From contig NZ_CP045370.1 in the NCBI RefSeq assembly GCF_009363535.1, positions 38,669 through 102,668 on the forward strand: DNA of 64,000 nt, written 5' to 3'. The notes beneath the pieces are model-generated. The model made no database searches, was not told the DNA's origin, and saw only the letters and a program-made list of their open reading frames with translations. The stretch's first letter is position 1. Each line of letters starts with the position of its first letter. Shown here piece by piece: positions 24,013 through 32,503 of the stretch. Source of the DNA: Microbulbifer sp. THAF38 (lineage in GTDB: Bacteria > Pseudomonadota > Gammaproteobacteria > Pseudomonadales > Cellvibrionaceae). The position numbers were made by a program, and so were the translations under genes.

Positions 24013-24609
24013 ATGAAACTATCTGCATTTATTGGCTCTCTAGCCCTGATTGCCATCGTGAGCGGCTGTGCGTCCAATCAGCACGTCTACTCATCAGACG
24101 GCAAATGCCTGACCTGCTGGAATAATCCGGTTACTGGCAACCCCATCAATCACGATGGAAATGCTAACCAGAAGAAGGCCACACAGGAGACCCAGGTAGC
24201 AAAGACAACCACTACCGACACCACCGTGGTAAATACATCTGTCAATAAGCCTACTGAACACAAGATCGTATTTACCGTACCCGTGAATGTTGATCTCGCA
24301 TTCCTAAAAATTAAAAAGGAATTCAACTACCAAACCGAACAGGAAATTCGCCAGGAATGGGGCAGCTTGGCCGACACTAAGATGCAGACTTTTGCCTATG
24401 CCTATGGCGCAACGCCTTCTCTGTACTACCACATGCGAGCACACCGAAACCACGACGGGATTATGGCTGTTATTGACAGCCAGATTGAAAAGCAAAGCGA
24501 TAAAGAGAGTGCAATCACAATTACCTATTGGCTAACTGACAAGTCCGTGAATGCCACTCAGTTTGGAGAATCTCTGAAAAAGCGTACCCGAAGGGCATTA
24601 AGTATCTAG
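24013..24609 (+). CDS. Lipoprotein
   Basis: A 198-residue protein with signal and lipobox (LIAIVSGCAS, Cys at about residue 19). A Thr-rich linker (about 55-85) precedes a compact domain (EHKIVFTVPVNVDLAFLKIKKEF). Lysine-type outer-membrane targeting is likely since no Asp follows the Cys. Not recognised beyond that. TTAGGAGAAC precedes the ATG. Confidence 0.7.
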   Translation: MKLSAFIGSLALIAIVSGCASNQHVYSSDGKCLTCWNNPVTGNPINHDGNANQKKATQETQVAKTTTTDTTVVNTSVNKPTEHKIVFTVPVNVDLAFLKIKKEFNYQTEQEIRQEWGSLADTKMQTFAYAYGATPSLYYHMRAHRNHDGIMAVIDSQIEKQSDKESAITITYWLTDKSVNATQFGESLKKRTRRALSI

Positions 24610-24657
24610 TGGAAGAGGGGGGGGGGGAACCCTTCCTCCCAATTTTTGGAGTGATCA

Positions 24658-25059
24658 ATGTTCAGAATAGTAGTCGGCTTCATACTTGGAGCTATTTCAA
24701 CCTTCTACATTTTGCCATTTATTGAGTCAGGAACAGGAAAGCTGCCTAGACCAGATATAGGGGGCATATTCTCTTCTGATAAAAATCATCACTCATCAAA
24801 CATTATTAACTCAGTACCGCCTTCCGATTACCGTCAAAGCATTAATCAAAAACTTGATGCAGATGTTATGACGGCAATTTCCGTCACTAGAACACGGTCG
24901 CTCAATGAACAGGCCTCCAGCTATGTGGTAAAGCTCATTACCAACTTGATTGAACAAGAGCCTGGTATACAAACATTTGTCCGCGAAAGACTGGATAATG
25001 GAATTACCAACAGGGAAGCACTGGAGATCTTCGAAAAATACTACTCGGTTAAAGGATGA
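24658..25059 (+). CDS. Membrane-anchored hypothetical protein
   Basis: A 133-residue protein with an N-terminal membrane segment (residues 3-21) and a soluble remainder with a helical end (LITNLIEQEPGIQTFVRERLDNGITNREALEIF). Not recognised. TTGGAGTG gives the ribosome site. The next gene starts 3 bp after its stop. Confidence 0.5.
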   Translation: MFRIVVGFILGAISTFYILPFIESGTGKLPRPDIGGIFSSDKNHHSSNIINSVPPSDYRQSINQKLDADVMTAISVTRTRSLNEQASSYVVKLITNLIEQEPGIQTFVRERLDNGITNREALEIFEKYYSVKG

Positions 25060-25062
25060 TGC

Positions 25063-25641
25063 ATGAGGGCGCTTATTGAAATCAATGTCTTTGGTGGAAG
25101 CACTTTATTAACTACTCTGAAAAAGTATGAAGACCTGCCTACAGGGATTTACTCCGATCGCCCGGTGAGGTCGCTGATTAACCTCACACCAGGTATCCAA
25201 GCCAATATAAAGCTCCAGATAGAAACTGTTTCTCTGAACGAAGACAACACTTTACTTCTGGTCAGCGATAAACGACTTCAGGTAACTGAGCTTCTCCAGA
25301 CCCTGGGGGTGCAGAATTTCGTGACCTTTATCAAAGATGCAGAGCGTCATGGTTGGGTAGTGGAAAAGTACGTTGACGGTATCAATCAATACTTCCACTT
25401 GGATCACAATAACCAGCCGATGTCAGCTCATACCATATTTTCTGAAAATGTACTTACGCTTTTTCTCTTCCTTCTGATGGCTGCAACGCCTGCATTCACT
25501 CTGAAGTTTATGAATGCTAGCTTTATTTTACCAGGCCTTTTCTGGCTATTTGCACTCTTCTTGGGGCTTACATCAGTCGTGTACTTTCTCTCTTTCAGTA
25601 TCATGCAGTATATGAGGACGAGAGGGGAACCAATATTCTAA
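25063..25641 (+). CDS. Two-TM membrane protein
   Basis: A 192-residue protein. A soluble N-terminal domain (1-120) is followed by two strong hydrophobic helices (about 124-146 and 151-180). Not recognised. The DUF1173 gene follows after 10 bp, so the 24658-26845 genes look like one operon. Confidence 0.55.
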   Translation: MRALIEINVFGGSTLLTTLKKYEDLPTGIYSDRPVRSLINLTPGIQANIKLQIETVSLNEDNTLLLVSDKRLQVTELLQTLGVQNFVTFIKDAERHGWVVEKYVDGINQYFHLDHNNQPMSAHTIFSENVLTLFLFLLMAATPAFTLKFMNASFILPGLFWLFALFLGLTSVVYFLSFSIMQYMRTRGEPIF

Positions 25642-25651
25642 GGCAGGAAAA

Positions 25652-26845
25652 ATGTCACAATACTCCATCGGCGATTGTGTTCTCGAACGTTCAAACCCAC
25701 TATTTCAAGAGGCTTTGGCCAGCACTTACAAATCCAGAGAACGCCCCTTATGTCTCTGCTCTTCTCCAGGCATCCCCATGTACATAGCCCGCACTGGCGA
25801 TAACAGCTATGTGCTAAAGAGAATGCCAAACAGCAGCCAGCAACATCACCCGGATTGTGAATCCTACGAGATCCCTGCCGAGCTCTCCGGACGCGGTGCT
25901 GTCGAGAACAAAGCTATCTCCGAAGATCAGGAGACCGGGCTTACCAACCTAAAGCTGGATTTCTCGCTTTCAAAAGTCTCATTGAATCGAACGATTAACA
26001 AAGGTGAGACTAAAGAACCTACTGTAGTCAAAGGTGACCCGACGAAACTCACCATTCGATCGCTTTTCCACTTCCTTTATGAAGAAGCGGGCCTAAACAG
26101 ATGGGCGCCGAATATGGAAGGTAAGCGCTCATGGTATGTGATTAGGAAATATCTACTTCAGGCAGCGCAAAACAAGGTCACCAGAAAGAACTCCTTAGGT
26201 GAAGCGCTGCTAATTCCAGAGCCGTTCTCTGCGGATCACAAAAATGAAATTGTGGCTAGGCGAAGACAATTCCTTTCCAAGTTGAAAAAGCAGGGCAACA
26301 AGCAGTCTATGGGCATTCTCATCGGTAAAGTGAAGTCCATTGAAGAAGCTCGTTTTGGCTTCAAGATGCTCGTTAAACATATGCCCGATACTCCAGTGTA
26401 TATGGGAGAGGACGTTTACAAGCGAATCAACAAGGCATTCTCCACTGAGCTTGCATTCTTCTACGAAAATGAATCCATCCACTTATTAACAATCTGCACT
26501 TTTCTATTAAGTGCGTCAGGAAGCCCACAAGTGGATACCATTTCATTTATGGCCGTGGATCGTAATTGGCTTCCCTTTGAAAATATTGAGGAGCTGGAGC
26601 TTCTTGAAAGGCTTTGTACAGAACGTCGCCACTTCATCAAAGGATTGCGATATAACCTTGGATCATCTGACGTTATCGCCTCTGTACTATTAACCGATAC
26701 GGAAGCTAAGCCTACTGCTGTCTACCTGGTCCCCGCTGGGGCCGCGGAAAGCTATTACAACGAACTTCATGCTGTAGTCAATCACAGCGAGCTACCAAGT
26801 CAGGTCTTGGATGTTAACCGGGAGGAGACTCTTAGTGCCATTTAA
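25652..26845 (+). CDS. DUF1173 family protein
   Basis: A 397-residue protein of the DUF1173 family, common on conjugative plasmids and ICEs, function unknown. The N-terminus shows the family's putative metal motif: RPLCLCSSPGIPMYIA (Cys34, Cys36), then VLKRMPNSSQQHHPDCESYE near residues 55-73. The middle includes LTIRSLFHFLYEEAGLNRW. Length is normal. A terminator-like repeat follows. Confidence 0.8.
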   Translation: MSQYSIGDCVLERSNPLFQEALASTYKSRERPLCLCSSPGIPMYIARTGDNSYVLKRMPNSSQQHHPDCESYEIPAELSGRGAVENKAISEDQETGLTNLKLDFSLSKVSLNRTINKGETKEPTVVKGDPTKLTIRSLFHFLYEEAGLNRWAPNMEGKRSWYVIRKYLLQAAQNKVTRKNSLGEALLIPEPFSADHKNEIVARRRQFLSKLKKQGNKQSMGILIGKVKSIEEARFGFKMLVKHMPDTPVYMGEDVYKRINKAFSTELAFFYENESIHLLTICTFLLSASGSPQVDTISFMAVDRNWLPFENIEELELLERLCTERRHFIKGLRYNLGSSDVIASVLLTDTEAKPTAVYLVPAGAAESYYNELHAVVNHSELPSQVLDVNREETLSAI

Positions 26846-26867
26846 GAAGAAGGATATTAAACGTCCA

Positions 26868-27190
26868 AGTAAGGTACCTTTGAAGCCCGCTATTCATCCC
26901 TGAATAGCAACCTTAAAAGGCCCACTGGATTCAACCGTCTGCGGGCCTTTCTTCTAAACCAACCGTTGCTAGCATCTACCCAGTAATGGCAATACCTACA
27001 AGAAGTTTGGATCATTCACAATCGATAGAGTAAACATTGTTGATGCTTCTGTTACCACGCCAGTGCGGCTTTCCAGATTCTAGGAGCGGTCAAAGTGTGA
27101 TGTTGAAAAAACATAGTAAGATCCGCTCAGGAATGTTCAAAGGATTGATTTGTACATGTTATCTGGCTTATTCGCTTCGCGCCAGCGCCC
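26868..27190 (+). repeat. Two-hairpin repeat plus promoter region, copy 1
   Basis: Contains hairpin GCTATTC-N6-GAATAGC (26889-26908), then a terminator-like stem AAAAGGCCC...GGGCCTTTC (26914-26952). After it comes about 230 bp that is a diverged direct repeat of 28770-29008, running through the start of a gene. The first part recurs inverted at 32045. So copies 1 and 2 reflect duplication of a whole gene start with its upstream region. Confidence 0.8.
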
Positions 27191-27383
27191 CTATATATAG
27201 CGCCGTCATGATCGCGATAAAGTCGCTATCGACTTTTGTGGTAGCCACCTCATCTTCAGCCTATTGCCCGAAGCCTTCAAGGATGGTTTCGCGGACTTGA
27301 TGATAATTTTGGAGTACCAGCTGTTTTTGTTTCGGATAAATAATGTATATTTCTACCTATTAAATCATAGATTCTCACAATAA
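27156..27383 (+). pseudogene. Truncated duplicate of the 28973 gene
   Basis: Starts MLSGLFASRQRPY like the gene at 28973 (MLSRLFASRQRPF), meets TAG at 27198-27200, then continues in the same frame with RHDRDKVAIDFCGSHLIF, which lines up with LHERETITIDLSGSYLTF of the intact copy. After about 50 residues the similarity is lost. It is a decayed, truncated paralogue. Confidence 0.75.
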
Positions 27384-27463
27384 CCGACACACTTGGCGAT
27401 AGCGAGAGAGGCCAGCTGGCTGTAGGCTAGAGCAAGCTTCCACACAAACAAGCCAGGAACTAC

Positions 27464-27709
27464 ATGGGAACCCGTACCAACCAGCGGGCCTTGAAAGAAC
27501 GATACAAGATTGAGGCCCTTAATGGGCAGAACTATTCAACCTGAGCCATTGCACAACACCACCATAGTCTCAGCGCTAGCCGCTACCATGGCGACGCCCA
27601 CCCTGGAAATGGACAGAAGCCGACGCAAGAGGCGGTGATCAACCGTCACAAAATCAGTTCCGATGCGCTAGAGGCGAGCCTTGCCGGACTGATTGCGGAA
27701 GATGGTTGA
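27464..27709 (+). pseudogene. IS30-family transposase remnant
   Basis: An 82-codon frame with one internal TGA. The start (GTRTNQRALKERYKIEALNGQNYS, then AIAQHHHSLSASRY) matches the N-terminal HTH region of IS30-type transposases (ERYQIYAL...AIA..L..S.STISR). KPTQEAVINRHKIS recalls the RPKQA...RR part. The DDE domain is missing. No terminal repeats were identified. Confidence 0.55.
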
Positions 27710-27715
27710 ATCGCC

Positions 27716-28246
27716 TCAAGACTCTATTGGGTGCTTTCGATAATGACTGAAAGACATCATTAGTAAGAGACAGGTTTGCTGGGCTATTTTTATTGGAGAG
27801 CGAATCAGGATAAATACAGGAATGATGGCGGCTAGAACAAAGCCAATGGTTAGTCTGTCTGGGTTAAATAGGTACTGATAATCGAAAATATTCCCCTCGG
27901 TTAATTTCTGGCAACCCACTAATACTGCAAAGATATAATAGAAATTTGCATTGATATTTTCTGCGTGCTCCTTGATAGCCTCAGGAATTGATGTCTTACC
28001 TTTAATTAGACAAAATAAGTGATAAATCACCTTTATTAGGCAGGAAACTAGTATAAATATTAGAGCGAAAATTATTGGAAGCTTGTCTGGGGCTGGGGTG
28101 TCAATATTGAATAGATATTTGAAGTCAAAGATATCTCCTTCGGTACATATTTGTAAAATAAGTACAATAAAGAAGATATAGGATAATTGTGTGATCGTTA
28201 TATTTATATGTTTTTTTGCTGAATCTGAAACAGATAATTTTAACAT
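27716..28246 (-). CDS. Four-TM protein with internal duplication
   Basis: A 176-residue membrane protein made of two similar halves. Each has a hydrophobic helix, then a shared motif (CTEGDIFDFKYLFNID in the first half and LTEGNIFDYQYLFNPD in the second), then another helix and a short basic segment (CLIKVIYHL / SPIKIAQQ). Not recognised; the repeat suggests a gene duplication and a pseudo-twofold membrane fold. Very AT-rich, unlike the transfer genes. It ends 6 bp from the IS30 relic, so it may have arrived with that element. Confidence 0.55.
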   Translation of the reverse strand: MLKLSVSDSAKKHINITITQLSYIFFIVLILQICTEGDIFDFKYLFNIDTPAPDKLPIIFALIFILVSCLIKVIYHLFCLIKGKTSIPEAIKEHAENINANFYYIFAVLVGCQKLTEGNIFDYQYLFNPDRLTIGFVLAAIIPVFILIRSPIKIAQQTCLLLMMSFSHYRKHPIES

Positions 28247-28639
28247 TGCTTTTTGATTTCCTGTTATATAAATCCGAAACCTTGTATTGATCCATCTTAT
28301 AACTCTCGGCTCTTAGTTTTATGAAGTATTTATCATTAAATCTGCGAGATAGATCACAAAATAACTTCCTTCAGAAGGATGGGAGGTTAAGAGTGTATAT
28401 AACCGCGTTGACACAAATGCATATATCAACAAATGAATGACAAACGAATCGAAGCAAATGGCCGACACCACATGAATTGATACTTCTCACTAGATACAGT
28501 CTTTATGGCTATCACTTGAAAAGTGTAATGTACAAAACAAAAAATTATTTCTATGGGTAGCAAACGTCCCTGTTTCCAATAGAGTCTTTTACTGGAAATA
28601 GGAAAATCGTACTAATTCGCAAGGGAAATAGCACCCCAT
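28247..28639. other. Intergenic, no gene seen
   Basis: AT-rich region upstream of the four-TM gene and before repeat copy 2. It presumably holds the promoter of the minus-strand gene. Nothing else recognised. Confidence 0.35.
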
Positions 28640-29008
28640 AAGCTCGTCGGGCCTGGAGGCTTGATAAATACACCACGCCTCAAGTAAGATGCCTTTGTCG
28701 CCCGCTATTCATCCCCGAATAGCAACCTTGAATGGCCCGCTGGTTCTCAACCGTCAGCGGGCTTTTCTTTTAATACATCTGTTATTAGCATCTACCCGGT
28801 AATGGCAATACCTTCAAGCAGTTTGGGCCATTCACAATTGATGGAGTAAACATTGGTAATGCTGATGTTACCACGCCGGTCCAGTTTTCCAGATGCTAGG
28901 AACTGTCAAAGTGTGTTGTTGAAAAAAACATAGTAAGATCTGCTCAGGAATGTTCAAAGGATTGATTTGTACATGTTATCTCGCCTGTTTGCCTCGCGTC
29001 AGCGGCCC
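28640..29008 (+). repeat. Two-hairpin repeat plus promoter region, copy 2
   Basis: The first ~135 bp (from CTCGTCGGGCCTGG to TTTTAATACAT) match the inverted copy 3 near 32045-32180, and the rest matches copy 1 in direct orientation. The hairpin GCTATTC-N6-GAATAGC is at 28704-28723 and the GGCCCGCTGG...CCGTCAGCGGGCTTTT terminator-like stem at 28733-28766. Confidence 0.8.
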
Positions 29009-29857
29009 TTCATCCCTCGTCTTCACGAGCGTGAAACCATTACAATCGACCTCTCCGGCAGCTACTTGACCTTCAAGCTACCGCCTAACTTCTGTCATGA
29101 CAGTTTTGGTGATTCCAGCCAGGAGCCGCCGCAAAGCGTCAACATTTTTGATAACAGCAATTACGTTGATGATAGTGGCTATGAAGACTGGAAGCGCGAG
29201 GGAGTAGCCAGCCAGACGCTAATGAAGCGCAGCTGGGAGTTGTTTGGCCCCATCTGGCGTGAGCGCCCTATTGGCACTATTGATTTTGTGCTGACATTGA
29301 ACCGCCACGACAAATTGCCCAGCCATATGAGCTGCTTTAATCCGCAGCACTTTGAGCAGGTCATAATGCGCAATCTATATTACTGGGGGCCCTGCCATCC
29401 CGACGACCATGTACAGAAAGCCCCTGTTAATTGGCAGCTGCGCGAGCTGGATGGGGCAACCGCGATATTTTTTGAAAAGCATGACGATCATCCCCCACAT
29501 CGCTTGGAAGCAAACCCATATTACGATACCTATTTTTCCAGCCGCTTATTTATCCCTCTAAACCAGCATCATTATATTAGACTTAATTTCCGCTATCTGG
29601 GCTATGCGCCGGTAAAGCCTTGCCTAACTGCAATGAATGGCATCCGTGATGCGGTCTGCGATAGCGTCTCTTTACAACTCGGTATTGATGCTCAGTCACA
29701 ATTATCAAAAGCGCGGCAGCAGTGGCCAGAGGCCAGGGCTAGTAATAAACGCGGAGTTGAAGCCTGGACTTATCCCGAGTGGCACCAGGGGGGAGAGTTC
29801 GGTGGCGACATTATTATCACCAAGCCCGGCAGTCCACCACCAACTTGGCAGGCGTAA
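28973..29857 (+). CDS. Unrecognised protein, first gene of repeat-bounded cassette
   Basis: A 294-residue soluble protein, aromatic and His-rich (HFEQVIMRNLYYWGPCHPDDH, EKHDDHPPHRLE). The mixed strand pattern and a conserved-looking centre (IPLNQHHYIRLNFRYLGYAP) give no known family. Start at ATG 28973; no clear ribosome site. The adjacent, larger gene at 29927 and the decayed duplicate at 27156 suggest a cassette that turns over, as seen with toxin/immunity or effector/adaptor pairs; this is inference from layout only. Confidence 0.5.
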   Translation: MLSRLFASRQRPFIPRLHERETITIDLSGSYLTFKLPPNFCHDSFGDSSQEPPQSVNIFDNSNYVDDSGYEDWKREGVASQTLMKRSWELFGPIWRERPIGTIDFVLTLNRHDKLPSHMSCFNPQHFEQVIMRNLYYWGPCHPDDHVQKAPVNWQLRELDGATAIFFEKHDDHPPHRLEANPYYDTYFSSRLFIPLNQHHYIRLNFRYLGYAPVKPCLTAMNGIRDAVCDSVSLQLGIDAQSQLSKARQQWPEARASNKRGVEAWTYPEWHQGGEFGGDIIITKPGSPPPTWQA

Positions 29858-29926
29858 GATTTTAAAGCGTACTCGATACCCAGAAAACACCATTAAAAAT
29901 TGATACTAGCAAGGCAAGGAGCAGCT

Positions 29927-31075
29927 ATGAGAGCAGGCAGTGTCGCCTGGAAAGCCATTGTGGAGCAAGGCGAAAACCTCAATATCAATCGCAGTGTCTA
30001 TGTGCTCAAGCAGCACTACCCTATGTGGGATCTACTCAAGCGCGAACACCCCGGCAACTACTACAAAACCAGTTTGGTGCGGGCTGTTTACAGTTTGGCG
30101 ATTACCCCCGGTGGACGTGAAAACAACCTCAGTGCTCTAAACTTGGACGGAGCGCAGATTAACTACCAGATAGATGCCGATGGTGATGTCCTGATTTACG
30201 GCTTAAACATCGATAGCTCTATTTCAGCTCCTGTCGCGGACCAAGCTACAGGCTTATATCGTGTGAGCAGGAAGGAGGACGAGTGGAAAACTGCCTCACA
30301 TCGGCGAAACAGCATGGACCATAGCCATCACTGGAATAATGCGCATTATGCAGCCGTCAGTGGTAAATTTGACAGTAAAGAGGAGGCGGGCCGGCTGCTG
30401 ATTACGCATATTGCCAATGCCTATAATGGGGCACTGAATTCCCACGACTTATCCGGTAATGGGAAGCACTACTCCCTCTTTTGGCAAAACGGCCAACATA
30501 AAGAAGTGCCTAACAGTAGGGCGCTCACCGCACTCATCCAGCAGGCTCAGGCCAACAATGCCCGTATCCACTGGCTAGTACATGGCGAAGGCGCAGGTAC
30601 TTTCGTGCAAGCTTTACAAAGCTTAGCTAAGCAGCCTGGCATCAATGCCCTGGTGGCAAAGGAGAATAAACTCTCTCATCAGAGTGTATTTTTCTCCAAC
30701 CCACGGGGAGACAACACAAGCAAGAAGGACCTAGAGAAATTCTGCGAGGCCGCTGGAATGCATTTGGTTGGGATTAATATCAATAGCTTTGATATGAGAA
30801 ATTCCGATGCGCTACAAAACGTGCGAACAGAAGCAATTCTCATATTCGCCAAGTATGGTATTGGCGGCACGGTTACTGCTACTGGTTGGGACGATTTCGA
30901 GCAGGCTCTTGACCATTGGAAAGCCGCGCAAGCCACGCTGGCAGTCATTGGATTTAGTTTGGCTGGTTATGTTTTGGGCAAGGACGCACTGTCCAAAAAC
31001 GGTGGTTTCGCGCGCAATATACCAAAAGCAGTGAACAATACCTTGGGCAACGGTAACAAGCACTGGGCAGCGTAA
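29927..31075 (+). CDS. Unrecognised protein, possible inactive hydrolase-like core
   Basis: A 382-residue protein. The region IHWLVHGEGAGTFVQALQSLA near residue 210 has the look of an alpha/beta-hydrolase nucleophile elbow, but the expected Ser is Gly, so catalysis by that fold is doubtful. Near the C-terminus a hydrophobic segment (LAVIGFSLAGYVLG) could insert in a membrane. AAGGAG lies 8 bp before ATG 29927; an earlier TTG is in frame. With the gene before it and the small genes after it, it forms the cassette bounded by repeat copies 2 and 3. Confidence 0.5.
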   Translation: MRAGSVAWKAIVEQGENLNINRSVYVLKQHYPMWDLLKREHPGNYYKTSLVRAVYSLAITPGGRENNLSALNLDGAQINYQIDADGDVLIYGLNIDSSISAPVADQATGLYRVSRKEDEWKTASHRRNSMDHSHHWNNAHYAAVSGKFDSKEEAGRLLITHIANAYNGALNSHDLSGNGKHYSLFWQNGQHKEVPNSRALTALIQQAQANNARIHWLVHGEGAGTFVQALQSLAKQPGINALVAKENKLSHQSVFFSNPRGDNTSKKDLEKFCEAAGMHLVGININSFDMRNSDALQNVRTEAILIFAKYGIGGTVTATGWDDFEQALDHWKAAQATLAVIGFSLAGYVLGKDALSKNGGFARNIPKAVNNTLGNGNKHWAA

Positions 31076-31104
31076 TGTAATTTGTCTGAGAAGGATTTAA
31101 TCCT

Positions 31105-31215
31105 ATGAATGGGACTAGTGTGGGCCAAACTATTGGTTTCTATTCAAATGCCGAGGCTAGTCCTAAATCACCCACCCAGTCGGGCGGGGAGCAGTCGCAG
31201 GCCTTGCCATGTTAA
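31105..31215 (+). CDS. Very small protein in cassette
   Basis: A 36-residue frame preceded by GAAGGAT, overlapping the start of the next gene (the ATG at 31209 lies inside its last codons). Polar, ending in Cys. Could be a real peptide or a coupling leader for the next gene. Confidence 0.35.
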   Translation: MNGTSVGQTIGFYSNAEASPKSPTQSGGEQSQALPC

Positions 31216-31619
31216 TTAAAGCTGATGATGACCAGTTCTTCGTACTTCCTGACGATATCGCGGAATCAATAATATCTGACCCAACCATTGATCCCGCAAT
31301 GGAAGGCGTACCAGATGCCACTTCCCAGGATGTTAATATATTGGTGCATTTTTGTCTGGGTCTCATGATGGACGCCAAGCTCACACTGGAAGAAAATTTT
31401 CAGAAGATACGTGAGGATTTCGCTGGTCGCCGTCAGGCCTCCGAAGAAAACCGGTTGAAAGCTAGGCGGCTCATTGAAAAGTACAGCAATGAAATTACCA
31501 AAGGCCAAATTGGCGTTTGCAATGTTGAAGATGTTATTCAGACCAAGGAAGAACAAGAGGCCATTTTAAGGAACCGATATCCCGACTGGGGTAAGTTACC
31601 AATTAATAATGAAAAATGA
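31209..31619 (+). CDS. Hypothetical cytoplasmic protein
   Basis: A 136-residue acidic protein, largely helical (LEENFQKIREDFAGRRQASEENRLKARRLIEKY). Not recognised. Coupled to the small frame before it. Confidence 0.5.
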   Translation: MLIKADDDQFFVLPDDIAESIISDPTIDPAMEGVPDATSQDVNILVHFCLGLMMDAKLTLEENFQKIREDFAGRRQASEENRLKARRLIEKYSNEITKGQIGVCNVEDVIQTKEEQEAILRNRYPDWGKLPINNEK

Positions 31620-31643
31620 TTTTCATAACACAGGGAATTGACA

Positions 31644-31829
31644 GTGAAGCACTTAGCGCTAGTTACCGTGCTGGTATTACTCGCAAGTACCGCCAATGCG
31701 GGAACCGCTTTTCTCAAGCGGAACTATATCTCCGGCCTGAATAGAATCTGTGTCTACGACCACCTCGGCAGCGAGGTGATCATCACCATCAAGAGCACGG
31801 AAATCTGCAAGGTAACGGTCCAGATCTAG
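31644..31829 (+). CDS. Small exported protein
   Basis: A 61-residue protein from GTG at 31644 with CAGGGA upstream. A signal peptide (VKHLALVTVLVLLASTANA) precedes a 42-residue mature part with two Cys (RICVYDHLG, STEICKVTVQ), probably one disulfide. Similar small secreted proteins occur in phage and effector islands; no name can be given. Confidence 0.5.
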   Translation: MKHLALVTVLVLLASTANAGTAFLKRNYISGLNRICVYDHLGSEVIITIKSTEICKVTVQI

Positions 31830-32044
31830 TTGCCTACCTTGCGCCCATAGATCCGGTTGAAGTGGTCTATCTCTGCTTCAGTTCGTTATTCCCAAAAAGA
31901 CATATGAAAGGCTTTTATATAAATTAAAGTTATGGAAAGTGTATTGTACAATACACTTTGGCTTACTTTTGGTTATATGAGATAGGTTTCTTATCGCTTA
32001 AAATCAATAAAAGAAGAAAAAGCGCGACCTTGAACTAACAAATG

Positions 32045-32180
32045 TATTAAAAGAAAGACCCGCTGACAGTTGAAACCAGTGGGCCTTTCAAGGTTGCTAT
32101 TCGGGGATGAATAGCGGGCGATAAAGGTATCTTACTTGAGGCGAGGTTTATTTGCCAAGCCACCAGGCCCGACGAGATTA
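32045..32180 (-). repeat. Two-hairpin repeat, copy 3 (inverted)
   Basis: On the minus strand this matches the first ~135 bp of copy 2 at roughly 85% by eye, with both hairpins kept (GCTATTC/GAATAGC at 32095-32114). Copies 2 and 3 face each other around the 28973-31829 gene set. Each can act as a bidirectional terminator. Confidence 0.75.
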
Positions 32181-32459
32181 AATATCCAATGGTGTCTACT
32201 TGAAATGGAGTAGGCCTAAATTCCGCGCATAGAGTTACCCTATCTATGCCCCCCCGAATCGCCCTTGTAACTTGAAGTCACAAGGAAAATCAATGACTTG
32301 CTATGCTTTACACCCTTCTTTAGTGATGTGCAATATTCTCTTCGATTTTGTCAAACAGCTAGGGATTTACGGTTCGTAGAATGCCTGGCAGGGCGAAACC
32401 GTAAGTTTCTGTTCAAATTCTCCTTCCATGCCTTGTTGCTTCAAACTGATTCTTAAAAT

Positions 32460-32488
32460 ATATTTGGATTCGATTTGAATCCAAATAT
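32460..32488 (+). promoter_or_regulatory. Perfect inverted repeat, likely autoregulatory operator
   Basis: Arms ATATTTGGATTC and GAATCCAAATAT (12 bp each, perfect) are separated by 5 bp and end 15 bp before the start of the ribbon-helix-helix gene. Its position and symmetry suit a dimeric RHH repressor controlling its own gene. Confidence 0.65.
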
Positions 32489-32503
32489 GTTTCGGAGCTT
32501 GCT

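Noticed and set aside
24617..24627. Run of about eleven G after the lipoprotein gene
   Set aside because: Intergenic homopolymer; could be slippage-prone, but it is not in a coding or clear promoter position.
28640..28775. The two-hairpin repeat as an integron attC site
   Set aside because: No GTTRRRY core or matching left core; stems look like terminators.
30550..30620. Alpha/beta hydrolase active site in the 29927 gene
   Set aside because: The nucleophile position is Gly instead of Ser, so an enzymatic call is not supported.
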